In this document: positions 8,632 through 16,202 of the stretch, one piece after another
Layout of the letters: every line of letters starts with the position of its first letter
Numbering within the stretch: position 1 is the first letter of the stretch
NCBI GenBank assembly: GCA_016788585.1
Contig: JAEURP010000009.1
Coordinates: 310,001 to 374,000, forward strand
DNA from: Chthonomonas sp.
Lineage (GTDB): Bacteria; Armatimonadota; Fimbriimonadia; Fimbriimonadales; Fimbriimonadaceae
DNA length: 64,000 nt
Direction of reading: 5' to 3'
Made by a program: the position numbers and the translations under genes
Notes under the pieces: generated by a model
The model's database searches: none
What the model was told of the DNA's origin: nothing
Seen by the model: the letters and a program-made list of their open reading frames with translations, nothing else

Positions 8632-9235
8632 CGACAAGAAGCAAACAATCATTCTCGGCGCGCTTGGAGCGGTGCTCCTTGGCGTCGGTGCATTCCAATT
8701 CATTGGTGGAGGCGGTGGAGCCGCAGCCGATACGAAGTTGAAGCCCGCCTCCGAGGCCGACAATGCTGCCGTCGCGGCGGCGGCGACCGAGGATCGATCG
8801 GATAACCAATATGCAGGCATGCCTTTGGCTCAGCGCGATCCATTTGCACCACAGGTTCCGGCAACAGACGCAACGGCTTCCTCACCGAAGCCCCCGGCTC
8901 CGAAGCCAAACCCATACGTCCCTCTGCAACCCATGCCAGTGCCAAACCCAGGCCCGATGGTGGGTTCACTTCCTAACCCCGGTGGCTATGCTAGCGAAAA
9001 TACAGGCAATTTCGCGTCTAACCGTCCCCCTGTGCCGTCTATGAAGCTGTCGGGTGTTGTCATCGGTGGCCGTCAGGTTGCTTTGATTCAAACCGAAAGC
9101 GGGAAACAGCGCACGGTTGGAGTCGGAGACATGATCGGAGGTCAGAAGGTGGTCTCTATTTCCCGACGTGGTGTGGTTTTGGAAGGACATGGGCAGCGCT
9201 TGACGCTGACGCTTGATGACAATGCGGAAAACTAA
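8618..9235 (+). CDS. PilP-like pilus protein
   Basis: A 205-residue protein with one N-terminal membrane segment (about residues 9-30) and a long Pro/Ala-rich linker (residues 80-130, many PKP, PNP and PMP units). The C-terminal domain of about 65 residues (LSGVVIGGRQVALIQTESGK, VGVGDMIGGQKVVSISRRGV) resembles the beta-sandwich of PilP and other secretin-contacting proteins. Between pilO and pilQ this is the expected place for PilP, which connects PilNO to the secretin. Unlike Proteobacterial PilP there is no lipobox, so it is anchored by a helix. Assignment rests on position, layout and the C-terminal motif. Confidence 0.75.
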   Translation: MKAPNDKKQTIILGALGAVLLGVGAFQFIGGGGGAAADTKLKPASEADNAAVAAAATEDRSDNQYAGMPLAQRDPFAPQVPATDATASSPKPPAPKPNPYVPLQPMPVPNPGPMVGSLPNPGGYASENTGNFASNRPPVPSMKLSGVVIGGRQVALIQTESGKQRTVGVGDMIGGQKVVSISRRGVVLEGHGQRLTLTLDDNAEN

Positions 9236-11531
9236 TCGAATCTTCAGTCAACTCTTGACAGCTAGTTTGCTGGCGGCAACATCGTTGTCGGCAGCACAGG
9301 GCTTGGTGACCGGCGTTAATGTTGCCAGTTCTGTCAATGGAGTTGCAATTGTCGTTCGGGGTGAAAAGATCGGCGCACCGAGCATTAGCCGGATCAACAA
9401 TGGCACGGTCTATATTGCCAACTTCAGAGGAATGCTCAAGGCGTCGCCGGGCACTAGTTCTGTGAATCGGCACGGAATCACTTCCGTGCAGTGGTCACAG
9501 TCATCGAAGCACCCGCCGATCTCGCGAATCTTATTGAAGCTGCGATCTTCGGATCAGCCTACGGTTGCCCCGATTTCGGGCGGCTACAAGATCACGTTGG
9601 GATCGCCGGAGGCAGAGCTTCTGTTGGAACCGGTCGCCGCGCCGATTGCAGGCCCCATTGGTCAGCAGGTTTCAGTACAGGCCAGTCCTTCGACACCCAT
9701 CCTGCCGCTCCCGAAGCCAGCGCCGACAAAGGTCACGACGCCAAAGCCGATGAACCCATTGGTGGCTCAAATCGTACCGGCTGCGACAAGCGCGCCAGTT
9801 GCTAAGCCGATCACGTTGGAATTTGATGATGCCAAGGTGAGCCAGATTCTCAAAGCGTTAGCGATCCAAGCAGGCGTTAACATCGTCACCGCCCCAGAGG
9901 TGGAGGACAAGAAGCTGACGATCAAGCTCGAGAAGGTGACGACCGATCATGCGATGAACGTGATTACGGCAATGTCTGGTCTGCGGTATCAGCAGGTCGG
10001 CAAAACAATCGTCGTTGCTCCTCCAGAGCGGCTCGATGAAATCGTCCGAAACATCAAAGACCCGAATGCCTCGGTTGGCGGAACGCCAACCATCACGGAG
10101 CACACGGAAACGCGCATTATTCCAGTTTATAGCCGCCGCCGAACGCAGATCGAAACAGCCGTTTATCGAACTGTTCCCAAGGCAACCAACAACGGTGCCT
10201 ACGAGATCGTTTGGCCACCCGAGGATGACGACTACGTCATGCTGATCGGGCACCCATCGAGGCTCGCCGATGCTGAGAAGACGGTCAAGGAGATCGATCA
10301 TCAGATCTGTGCCGCAATAGGGGTCGACACATCTCACAAGGTGCAGAACGGCGACCCTGTCAACGATGAATTCGTCGTTTACGATGTTCTCTTCTGCGAG
10401 CCCCGCTCGTTGCGAGATGAACTCGTCCGACACGTTCCAGGTCTGCGCGCATCGATTTCGCCCGCTGCAGTAGGTAACCCCAGACTCTATGATCCGAAGG
10501 GCACGACTGCCATGTACGGTGGCTCGGCCTCAACTCCGCTTGCTGCCCAAGCACAGTCTGGCGGAAAGGATGAAGGCGAAGGCCAAAAGGACGCAACCGT
10601 TGCTGGCAATGCCGGATTCGCGGGCGGTCTCCAACAGCCTTACAAGGACGTCGAGCCAATCGCCGTTCCGATGCGCATGATCTTGCGCGGCACCAAGGAG
10701 CAGGTGGCTCTCGCCCGACGCGTTCTCGGTGTTCTTGATGTTGCTCCTCGCCTCGTGGCCTTGGAGATCCGCGTCATGGAACTTAGCAAAGAAGATGCTT
10801 TGAACCTTGGCCTAGATTGGAACATCTTTACCGGCGGCGCGGTGAAATTCTTGAACCTGACTACGGGTCTCGATTCGCCAAGTGGATCCGCCGGCGTCAG
10901 TCTCAACAACCGAAACTTCACTGGTGATGTCGTAGCGACGCTCGACAAGCTGGCAAATAAGAACAATCTGATTGCCCGCCCTAACATGATTGCACCCGAC
11001 GGACGCGAGTCAGAGTTGTTCATTGGCGATGTGATTCGATACGTCGAGACGATTACGGCAAGCCAAAATGGACCGAGCGTGCAAATCGGTACGGTCCGTG
11101 TTGGGATTAATCTCGCGGTAATGCCAAGAATCAGCGCCGATGGCACGATGACCTTGGACTTGCGACCGGTCGTAAGCTTCTTGACAGGCTTTACTCGCGT
11201 AAGCGTCCAAGGATTTGCGGCTGAATTGCCTCAAACGAGTGAGCGTATTGCCCAGCAGACCATTCCGATGCGAAGCGGCGAGACGTTTGCCATCAGTGGT
11301 CTCATTCAAAGCCAAGATGTCGAGCAGCTGAAGGGAGTTCCAATTCTCATGGATCTGCCAATCATCGGCGCCCTCTTCCGACGAACCACGACACAGACGA
11401 TTCGCAAGGAACTCGTGGTCTTTGTAACGGCCAAGTCGATGACCGGGCCGTTGAGCACGGGAAACTCTGGCCTTCCAATGGAATCTGAGAAGGCCGCGGC
11501 AAAGGACGATAAAGCTCCAAAGGGTAACTGA
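9216..11531 (+). CDS. pilQ: Type IV pilus secretin PilQ
   Basis: An outer-membrane secretin of about 771 residues. Starts at TTG 9213, ATG 9216 and ATG 9222 are all possible and none has a clear Shine-Dalgarno; each gives a signal peptide (LLTASLLAATSLSAAQG). Order: AMIN domain (about 30-130, envelope targeting), Pro-rich linker (160-200), STN/secretin N0 domain (LEFDDAKVSQILKALA...GKTIVVAPP, 195-275), further N-domains, and the secretin pore domain (about 480-745) with PRLVALEIRVMELSKEDALNLG, RPNMIAPDGRESELFIGD and SGLIQSQDVEQLKGVPILMDLPIIGALF. It overlaps the upstream gene by about 20 bp and the next lipoprotein gene by 1 bp (TGATG). Confidence 0.93.
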   Translation: MTMRKTNRIFSQLLTASLLAATSLSAAQGLVTGVNVASSVNGVAIVVRGEKIGAPSISRINNGTVYIANFRGMLKASPGTSSVNRHGITSVQWSQSSKHPPISRILLKLRSSDQPTVAPISGGYKITLGSPEAELLLEPVAAPIAGPIGQQVSVQASPSTPILPLPKPAPTKVTTPKPMNPLVAQIVPAATSAPVAKPITLEFDDAKVSQILKALAIQAGVNIVTAPEVEDKKLTIKLEKVTTDHAMNVITAMSGLRYQQVGKTIVVAPPERLDEIVRNIKDPNASVGGTPTITEHTETRIIPVYSRRRTQIETAVYRTVPKATNNGAYEIVWPPEDDDYVMLIGHPSRLADAEKTVKEIDHQICAAIGVDTSHKVQNGDPVNDEFVVYDVLFCEPRSLRDELVRHVPGLRASISPAAVGNPRLYDPKGTTAMYGGSASTPLAAQAQSGGKDEGEGQKDATVAGNAGFAGGLQQPYKDVEPIAVPMRMILRGTKEQVALARRVLGVLDVAPRLVALEIRVMELSKEDALNLGLDWNIFTGGAVKFLNLTTGLDSPSGSAGVSLNNRNFTGDVVATLDKLANKNNLIARPNMIAPDGRESELFIGDVIRYVETITASQNGPSVQIGTVRVGINLAVMPRISADGTMTLDLRPVVSFLTGFTRVSVQGFAAELPQTSERIAQQTIPMRSGETFAISGLIQSQDVEQLKGVPILMDLPIIGALFRRTTTQTIRKELVVFVTAKSMTGPLSTGNSGLPMESEKAAAKDDKAPKGN

Positions 11532-11929
11532 TGAAGCGCATCTGTTTGGCATTGCCATTGTTAGCGCTCATTGGCGGATGCGCGGGCACCATCAATAGAG
11601 ACAATATCTATGCTGGTGAATGGACGGGTCCTTACACCGACGTTACTCGACCGGCAACTGGATCCGTTGACTGGGATATCTTGGTGGACGGCACCATGAG
11701 TGGCACGATTACTCGCGACAGCGACGGCGAGGTCGGGACCTTTACGGGAACGATCGACCAAAGTGGTCAGTTCACCGGCTCGGCAACCTTTGCGAGCGGA
11801 GGGAACTTCGATAGCGTCGACGGATCGATCACTTACAGTTCATCGGATACAGTTGGCAACTTCCACTACTATTTCGATGGAGATTGGACGACCGCTACGT
11901 TCACCCTCGAACCAGTCGTTACCCCTTAG
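11531..11929 (+). CDS. Small beta-rich lipoprotein of the pilus operon
   Basis: A 132-residue precursor with a signal peptide and a clear lipobox (LALIGGC, Cys at residue 17). The mature part has repeated Gly/Thr/Asp-rich strands (MSGTITRD, GTFTGTIDQSGQFTGSATF, GSITYSSSD), suggesting a small beta-sandwich or barrel. I do not recognise the family. Its start overlaps the pilQ stop, so it is very probably co-expressed with the secretin. A small lipoprotein at this position could act as a pilotin, but it is not a TPR protein like PilF/PilW and the role is only inferred. Confidence 0.8.
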   Translation: MKRICLALPLLALIGGCAGTINRDNIYAGEWTGPYTDVTRPATGSVDWDILVDGTMSGTITRDSDGEVGTFTGTIDQSGQFTGSATFASGGNFDSVDGSITYSSSDTVGNFHYYFDGDWTTATFTLEPVVTP

Positions 11930-11953
11930 TGTCGGCATCAGTCACACTAAGGG
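11923..11953. other. Perfect 10-bp hairpin overlapping a stop codon, no U-tract
   Basis: CCCTTAGTGT (11923-11932) and ACACTAAGGG (11944-11953) are perfect inverted repeats with an 11-base loop. The left arm contains the TAG stop of the pilus-operon lipoprotein, and the next ATG is 3 bp beyond the right arm. No run of T follows on either strand. It may terminate transcription, stabilise the 3' end, or mask the ribosome binding site of the following gene. Confidence 0.6.
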
Positions 11954-11956
11954 CTA

Positions 11957-12757
11957 ATGCTCTTCTCGGAAACCGCGCCAGAAGCTTGGGCGAGTCGCTA
12001 CGGCAGCCATCCCACTCAGTCGCTTGAAGGCCTCGATGCCTTTTTGCGCCATCGGTCAGTTCGCAGGTTTGCTCCAGTTTCGATCTCCGAAGATACAGTT
12101 GCTGGACTGATGGCGGCCGCTCAAAGCGCTTCCACCAGTAGCAACTTGCAACTATGGAGCGCGATTAGTGTTCAAGAGCCATCGCGGCGCGCCGCGATGG
12201 CGGAGCTATGCGCCGATCAAAAGCAAGTGAAGGATGCCGCCTGGTTCTTTGCCTTTTGTGCTGATCACTATCGACTATCTATGGCCGCACAGAAGGCGGG
12301 AGTAGATCCAAAGGGATTGGATTATGCTGAATTCGGAATCATGGCAATCATAGACGTTGCTCTAGCGGCGGAGCGATTTGCTTGTGCCGCCGAGGCCCAG
12401 GGCTATGGCATCTGCTACATCGGAGCCCTCAGGAATCAACCGGCCGAGGTCGAGCGACTACTGGAGTTGCCGCACGGCACATTTGGAGCCTTTGGAATGT
12501 GCTTGGGCGTTCCTGCGGATAGCGAAACGGCGCGGATTAAGCCGCGATTGAAACAATCTCAAGTATGGTTCCGCGAGACTTACGATGCGGATGTTTCGGT
12601 CGATGAGTATGAATTGCGGATGAAACCCACTTATGAGCGTCGGGGCATGAGTACATCATGGGCTAGCCACAGTGGTATCCGCGCCGACGGAGAGCACATG
12701 ACCGGGCGCGATGTCTTGTTGGATTACCTCCACAAGCAGGGATTTTTTCTACGCTAA
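11957..12757 (+). CDS. NfsA/FRP-type nitroreductase family flavoprotein
   Basis: A 266-residue FMN-dependent oxidoreductase of the nitroreductase superfamily, closest in layout to NAD(P)H-dependent NfsA-type enzymes. Family features are HRSVRRFAPVSISEDTVAGLMAAAQSASTSSNLQLWSAI near the N-terminus (FMN phosphate-binding Arg residues and the SNLQ motif), ALAAERFACAAEAQGYGICYIGALRN in the middle and FGMCLGVP near residue 175. The likely substrates are quinones, nitro compounds or flavin. The 3' end overlaps the end of lpxC, which is transcribed convergently. Its start is 3 bp from a strong hairpin, so expression separate from the pilus operon is possible but uncertain. Confidence 0.88.
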   Translation: MLFSETAPEAWASRYGSHPTQSLEGLDAFLRHRSVRRFAPVSISEDTVAGLMAAAQSASTSSNLQLWSAISVQEPSRRAAMAELCADQKQVKDAAWFFAFCADHYRLSMAAQKAGVDPKGLDYAEFGIMAIIDVALAAERFACAAEAQGYGICYIGALRNQPAEVERLLELPHGTFGAFGMCLGVPADSETARIKPRLKQSQVWFRETYDADVSVDEYELRMKPTYERRGMSTSWASHSGIRADGEHMTGRDVLLDYLHKQGFFLR

Positions 12758-13566
12758 GTGCGAACGATGGATGTCGCTTGGGCAAGTCGTGCAGCTGCCT
12801 CAACGTTTGCCGAGTGTCCGCTGCGCTCGGCAATGACGTCGATGGCTTGAACCGGAATCCCACTCAAGTAAAGATCGCCGATCAGGTCAAGGAGCTTGTG
12901 CCTGGCCGCCTCGTCTTCGAACAGGGCCTCATTTTCGTAACCGTCACGACCAATGATGACGGCGGTGCTTTCATCAAGTCCCAGTCCTAGGCCCGCTCTT
13001 CTGGCAGACTCGATTTCGTCAGCGAAGGCAATCGTTCTGGCCGGCGCAATTTCCTTACTGAAGACCTCCGGAGACAGGTTTGCTTCGAAGGATTGAGTCC
13101 CGGGGAAACACTCTTCAGTAACAAACTCGTAGCGCCAGCGTCCATTTCCAGCTGCGATCGCCAGCGAACGTTCGTGGCACTTGACAAAGACACGTGCGTA
13201 CGGCGGGTTCACCTCAATGGAGCCGATTTTCTCGAGGCCCACACTTCGGAGCCCCTCGACGAAAACCTTGGAGGCGCCTCCCGCAGCCGGAAGTTCTCCT
13301 CCCGTGACTTCGACCTCGGCATCGGTGAGGCCCAAGCCCGCCAACGCTGCCATGAGATGCTCGATCGTTGAGATATCGCCAAGACGGGTGCAGCGCACAG
13401 TTTCCTTGATCTCACTCGGCTCCGCTCGCCACCGGTTGTTTCCTGACCGAAAGGCGATTCCATTGGTACCGGGGTGAATTGAAGCGGTAACGGGAGATCC
13501 GGAATGCAGCCCCTGGCCCACAAAGGTAGCGGTCGATCGCACCGTCAGACGGTCGAACACGTTCAC
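12754..13566 (-). CDS. lpxC: UDP-3-O-acyl-N-acetylglucosamine deacetylase
   Basis: A 270-residue zinc amidase for the committed step of lipid A synthesis. Catalytic and metal residues are visible: E69-H70 in STIEHLMAAL, H223 and D227 in RHKLLDLIGDL, and the general-acid His of SGH near residue 251. The N-terminus (TVRSTATFVGQGLHSG) is typical. At 270 residues it is about 30 shorter than E. coli LpxC, mainly at the C-terminal end. It is the last gene of the bamA-skp-lipoprotein-lpxD-lpxC operon and overlaps lpxD by 4 bp. It supports an LPS-containing outer membrane. Confidence 0.95.
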   Translation of the reverse strand: MNVFDRLTVRSTATFVGQGLHSGSPVTASIHPGTNGIAFRSGNNRWRAEPSEIKETVRCTRLGDISTIEHLMAALAGLGLTDAEVEVTGGELPAAGGASKVFVEGLRSVGLEKIGSIEVNPPYARVFVKCHERSLAIAAGNGRWRYEFVTEECFPGTQSFEANLSPEVFSKEIAPARTIAFADEIESARRAGLGLGLDESTAVIIGRDGYENEALFEDEAARHKLLDLIGDLYLSGIPVQAIDVIAERSGHSANVEAAARLAQATSIVRT

Positions 13567-14597
13567 TCTTTGTCCTCCATTTGTGCAACTTGCGCCTCCA
13601 GAGCCTTGACCCTCTTCAACAATGCCGGCAGTTCTTTGATCGCCAACATTTGGCGGAGGGACTCTCGAACGTCTTGAGCGGGAAGTCCAAAGTACTCCCC
13701 GCTTTTGGTCAGGTCTTGCATGACCCCAGTTCTGCCTCCAAGCATGATGTCGTCGCCTACGGAGCGATGGTCGGCAATGGCGGTTTGCCCGCCCATAACT
13801 ACTCGATTGCCGACTCTCACAGATCCGGCGATGCTCGTATGGGCTGCAATGACAACCGAGGTCCCAATGGTCACGTTGTGAGCGACTTGGACCATATTGT
13901 CGAGTTTCGTCCCATCCCCAACGACAGTTTCGCCGCAGGTCGAGCGATCAATGCAGGTTCCAGCACCAACTTCAACATCGTCGCCAAGAACGACGCCCCC
14001 CACCTGAGGCACCTTAACTCGTTGCTTTCCATCCCAAACAAAGCCGAAACCGTCTGCACCCAGCACGCAATTAGCGTGCAAGATGCACCGGTCGCCAATT
14101 CGAACATCTTGCATCAAGACAACTCCCGGATAGACGATCGTATCTTCGCCGACAACACAGGCTTCGCCAATGTAGGCACCCGCGTGGACCTTTGCCCTTG
14201 CTCCAACTCTGGCATCTTTCTCGATTACGACGAAGGGGCCAATGCTGGCCGTTTGGTCCACCCAGGCGCGCGGGTCAATCTGAGCAGCAGGGTGGATTCC
14301 CTCCATGATGGGAATGGGCCGGTGAGCAAAATGGAGCAGCCTCCCGAATGCCAGTCGTGGCTGGGTAACTCGAATTGCAGGCCTTCCATGTGCATCGATT
14401 TCATCAGAAACGATCAAAGCTCCCACTCCCGCCGCAGCATCGGCAAAGGCCTGATTCTCGGCGAAGGCAATGCCGTTGGGATCATTGGAGTCGGCCCGAA
14501 CTGGCCGGCTGACTCGGAAGTGAGCTGGGCCTTCTAGCCGCCCTCCAACCAATTGAGCTAACTCGCCTAAAGTCCAGCCTTCTGCTTTTGGATCCAT
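13563..14597 (-). CDS. lpxD: UDP-3-O-acylglucosamine N-acyltransferase
   Basis: About 344 residues from the start chosen here (the frame stays open to 14672; ATGs at 14606 and 14597 are the sensible starts because LpxD proteins begin just before TLGELAQLVGGRLEG). The N-terminal uridine-binding domain is followed by a left-handed beta-helix of hexapeptide repeats (IGPFVVIEKDARVGARAKV, IGDRCILHANCVLG). The catalytic His lies in NMVQVAHNVTIG. A short coiled C-terminal helix (ALLKRVKALEAQVAQMEDKE) matches the family. It adds the second acyl chain in lipid A synthesis, downstream of LpxC. The 5' end overlaps the upstream lipoprotein gene by about 30 bp. Confidence 0.93.
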   Translation of the reverse strand: MDPKAEGWTLGELAQLVGGRLEGPAHFRVSRPVRADSNDPNGIAFAENQAFADAAAGVGALIVSDEIDAHGRPAIRVTQPRLAFGRLLHFAHRPIPIMEGIHPAAQIDPRAWVDQTASIGPFVVIEKDARVGARAKVHAGAYIGEACVVGEDTIVYPGVVLMQDVRIGDRCILHANCVLGADGFGFVWDGKQRVKVPQVGGVVLGDDVEVGAGTCIDRSTCGETVVGDGTKLDNMVQVAHNVTIGTSVVIAAHTSIAGSVRVGNRVVMGGQTAIADHRSVGDDIMLGGRTGVMQDLTKSGEYFGLPAQDVRESLRQMLAIKELPALLKRVKALEAQVAQMEDKE

Positions 14598-15550
14598 AAA
14601 ATGCATTCTTTCGTGGCGTCCCGCCCTTGGTTGCGATTCAATACCAGTCGGTAGCCCTGCGATCCAGCCCAAATGCCCGCCTTTTGCTCAGCAGTCCATC
14701 TCGGTGAAAACACTGGTCGTTGTCTCGGCAACGATGTCAGCGCTTCGCGGCTAGAGTTTACGCGAACTGATGCATTTGGCGTCGAAGGAAGTTCCAGCCG
14801 CGCGCCCTGAAGGGGCTCCATCGAAGCCATCGGGTCGCTTCCACCTTCGCTCAATTGCGCCAATGCCTTGATGAGACGTTCTTCTCCTTCCTTGCGTGCC
14901 ACGTTGGCGTTGTTCCTCAGAGTTTCATCATCGCGGGCAATTCGGCGATAGGCTTGATCCAATATCGCTGTTCGCTCCTCAAGGTAGGTTGCATTTAGCT
15001 GTTCCAGTTCTCCGCGGATGGCTTCAACGCGTTTTGCCCTATCTTCGGACCACTTCGCGGCGACTGTGCGATAGGGGTGACCAAGATCAGGGAACCCCAT
15101 GAGATTGGTGAGCTCTAAGGTCAACTCACCAGCTCGTGGCGCCAACTTATCAAAAGGAATGCGTGTTTGGGCGGCGGCATCATCGAGGAGTCGGGCGTGT
15201 TCCGGTGCCAGCCGCGCACGTGAGGCTGCGAGGGCCGACTCAATTTCCGCGTCGAGCACCTTGAGGCGTTGGGTCATGATGCGGCGAATGGCATCCTGCC
15301 GGTTGCTCTTTATCTGGGCGGCACTTTCCTCCAGTTCCTTCTGAGTCAGTGCGCTAAAAAGTCGTTTCGAAGAGGAACCACGCACGGTTCCGACCGCCGC
15401 GATGGTCGGCTGCTGAACCCCCGGCACCGCGGGTGCCTCGTCCATAAGTGAAACGGCTAACTGATCGAGATTGACATAAACAACGGGTTGCTCAGGTGAT
15501 GAGCAACCCGCAATGACGAGAGGCAGCAGGAGACAAATCACCCTGCGCAT
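14567..15550 (-). CDS. Coiled-coil lipoprotein in the bamA-skp-lpx operon
   Basis: A 327-residue precursor. ATG at 15550 is preferred over GTG 15559 because AGGTGA precedes it. The signal peptide ends in a lipobox (VIAGCSS, Cys about 16). Residues 70-240 are highly charged and helical with many Arg, Glu and Ala (EIESALAASRARLAPEHARLL, EAIRGELEQLNATYLEERTAI), predicting long coiled coils like Skp/OmpH. The last 60 residues hold a compact SPRWTAEQKAGIWAGSQGYRLVLN segment. Not recognised by name. Position between skp and lpxD suggests a lipid-anchored helper of outer-membrane assembly, possibly a diverged Skp relative; that is inference. Confidence 0.8.
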   Translation of the reverse strand: MRRVICLLLPLVIAGCSSPEQPVVYVNLDQLAVSLMDEAPAVPGVQQPTIAAVGTVRGSSSKRLFSALTQKELEESAAQIKSNRQDAIRRIMTQRLKVLDAEIESALAASRARLAPEHARLLDDAAAQTRIPFDKLAPRAGELTLELTNLMGFPDLGHPYRTVAAKWSEDRAKRVEAIRGELEQLNATYLEERTAILDQAYRRIARDDETLRNNANVARKEGEERLIKALAQLSEGGSDPMASMEPLQGARLELPSTPNASVRVNSSREALTSLPRQRPVFSPRWTAEQKAGIWAGSQGYRLVLNRNQGRDATKECILWIQKQKAGL

Positions 15551-15555
15551 TGTGA

Positions 15556-16194
15556 TCACCTGCCGGCGTTCATGGAAGTCACCGTTGGCGCGGTGAGGTC
15601 ATTCGCCCCGTAAGGCGCAACGGTCGTCTCGAAAACCGTAGTGAACCCTTGTTGCTTCGAAACTCGGGAAAGAGCGGCCTTCGCCAAGTCGATCGTCGTT
15701 TGCTGAAGTTGCTCTCGAAGATTAGACAAGTCGTTGCTGAACTCTCGATCCCAAACTTGGGCAAGGTCCTCCATTCGTCTGGCCCGCTCACTGTATTCTT
15801 GAATCTGGCGTCGATCCGCTTCGGTCAGATTTTGCTTTGTCATCAAGTCTGCGCGAGCCTTGTCACTGGCCTGAACATCCTTCTTGATCTTATCGACTGA
15901 TGCCTTGTCTGCCTCAGTTTGAGGGTCCTTCAACTCCAGGGCCTTCAATTGATTTGCCTGCTCCACGGTCATTACCGTGTAGGTCGTGATGAAGTCTAGC
16001 AAGGCTCGACGCTTGGCCAGGGCTTGGTTGAGCTTGGTGCTATTGGTCTTCCCGATGTTGCTATCCTGAATTACCTTATTCAGGTCGACAACGCCGGTCT
16101 TTTCTGCGGTCGTCTGGAATCCTGAACCGAAGAAGACGACAGCCATGGCGGCGGCGGCGACCCAGCCCGAGTAGAGTTTGATTGTTGATTTCAT
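15556..16194 (-). CDS. skp: OmpH/Skp-family periplasmic chaperone
   Basis: A 212-residue precursor starting at the ATG ahead of KSTIKLYSGWVAAAAMAVVFFGSGFQ, a signal peptide; the long upstream extension of the frame runs into bamA and is rejected. The mature protein has the Skp layout: a short strand (KTGVVDLNKVIQDSNIGK), a long charged coiled-coil region (about 55-165) and a returning strand (LSRVSKQQGFTTVFETTVAPYGANDLT). Skp-type chaperones hold unfolded outer-membrane proteins in the periplasm and hand them to BamA, whose gene is immediately upstream, 8 bp away. Confidence 0.88.
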   Translation of the reverse strand: MKSTIKLYSGWVAAAAMAVVFFGSGFQTTAEKTGVVDLNKVIQDSNIGKTNSTKLNQALAKRRALLDFITTYTVMTVEQANQLKALELKDPQTEADKASVDKIKKDVQASDKARADLMTKQNLTEADRRQIQEYSERARRMEDLAQVWDREFSNDLSNLREQLQQTTIDLAKAALSRVSKQQGFTTVFETTVAPYGANDLTAPTVTSMNAGR

Positions 16195-16202
16195 GGTTTG
16201 TT

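Noticed and set aside
13581-14537. 318-codon plus-strand ORF opposite lpxD
   Set aside because: It lies fully antisense to a clear lpxD with intact hexapeptide repeats; its translation is compositionally odd and matches nothing.
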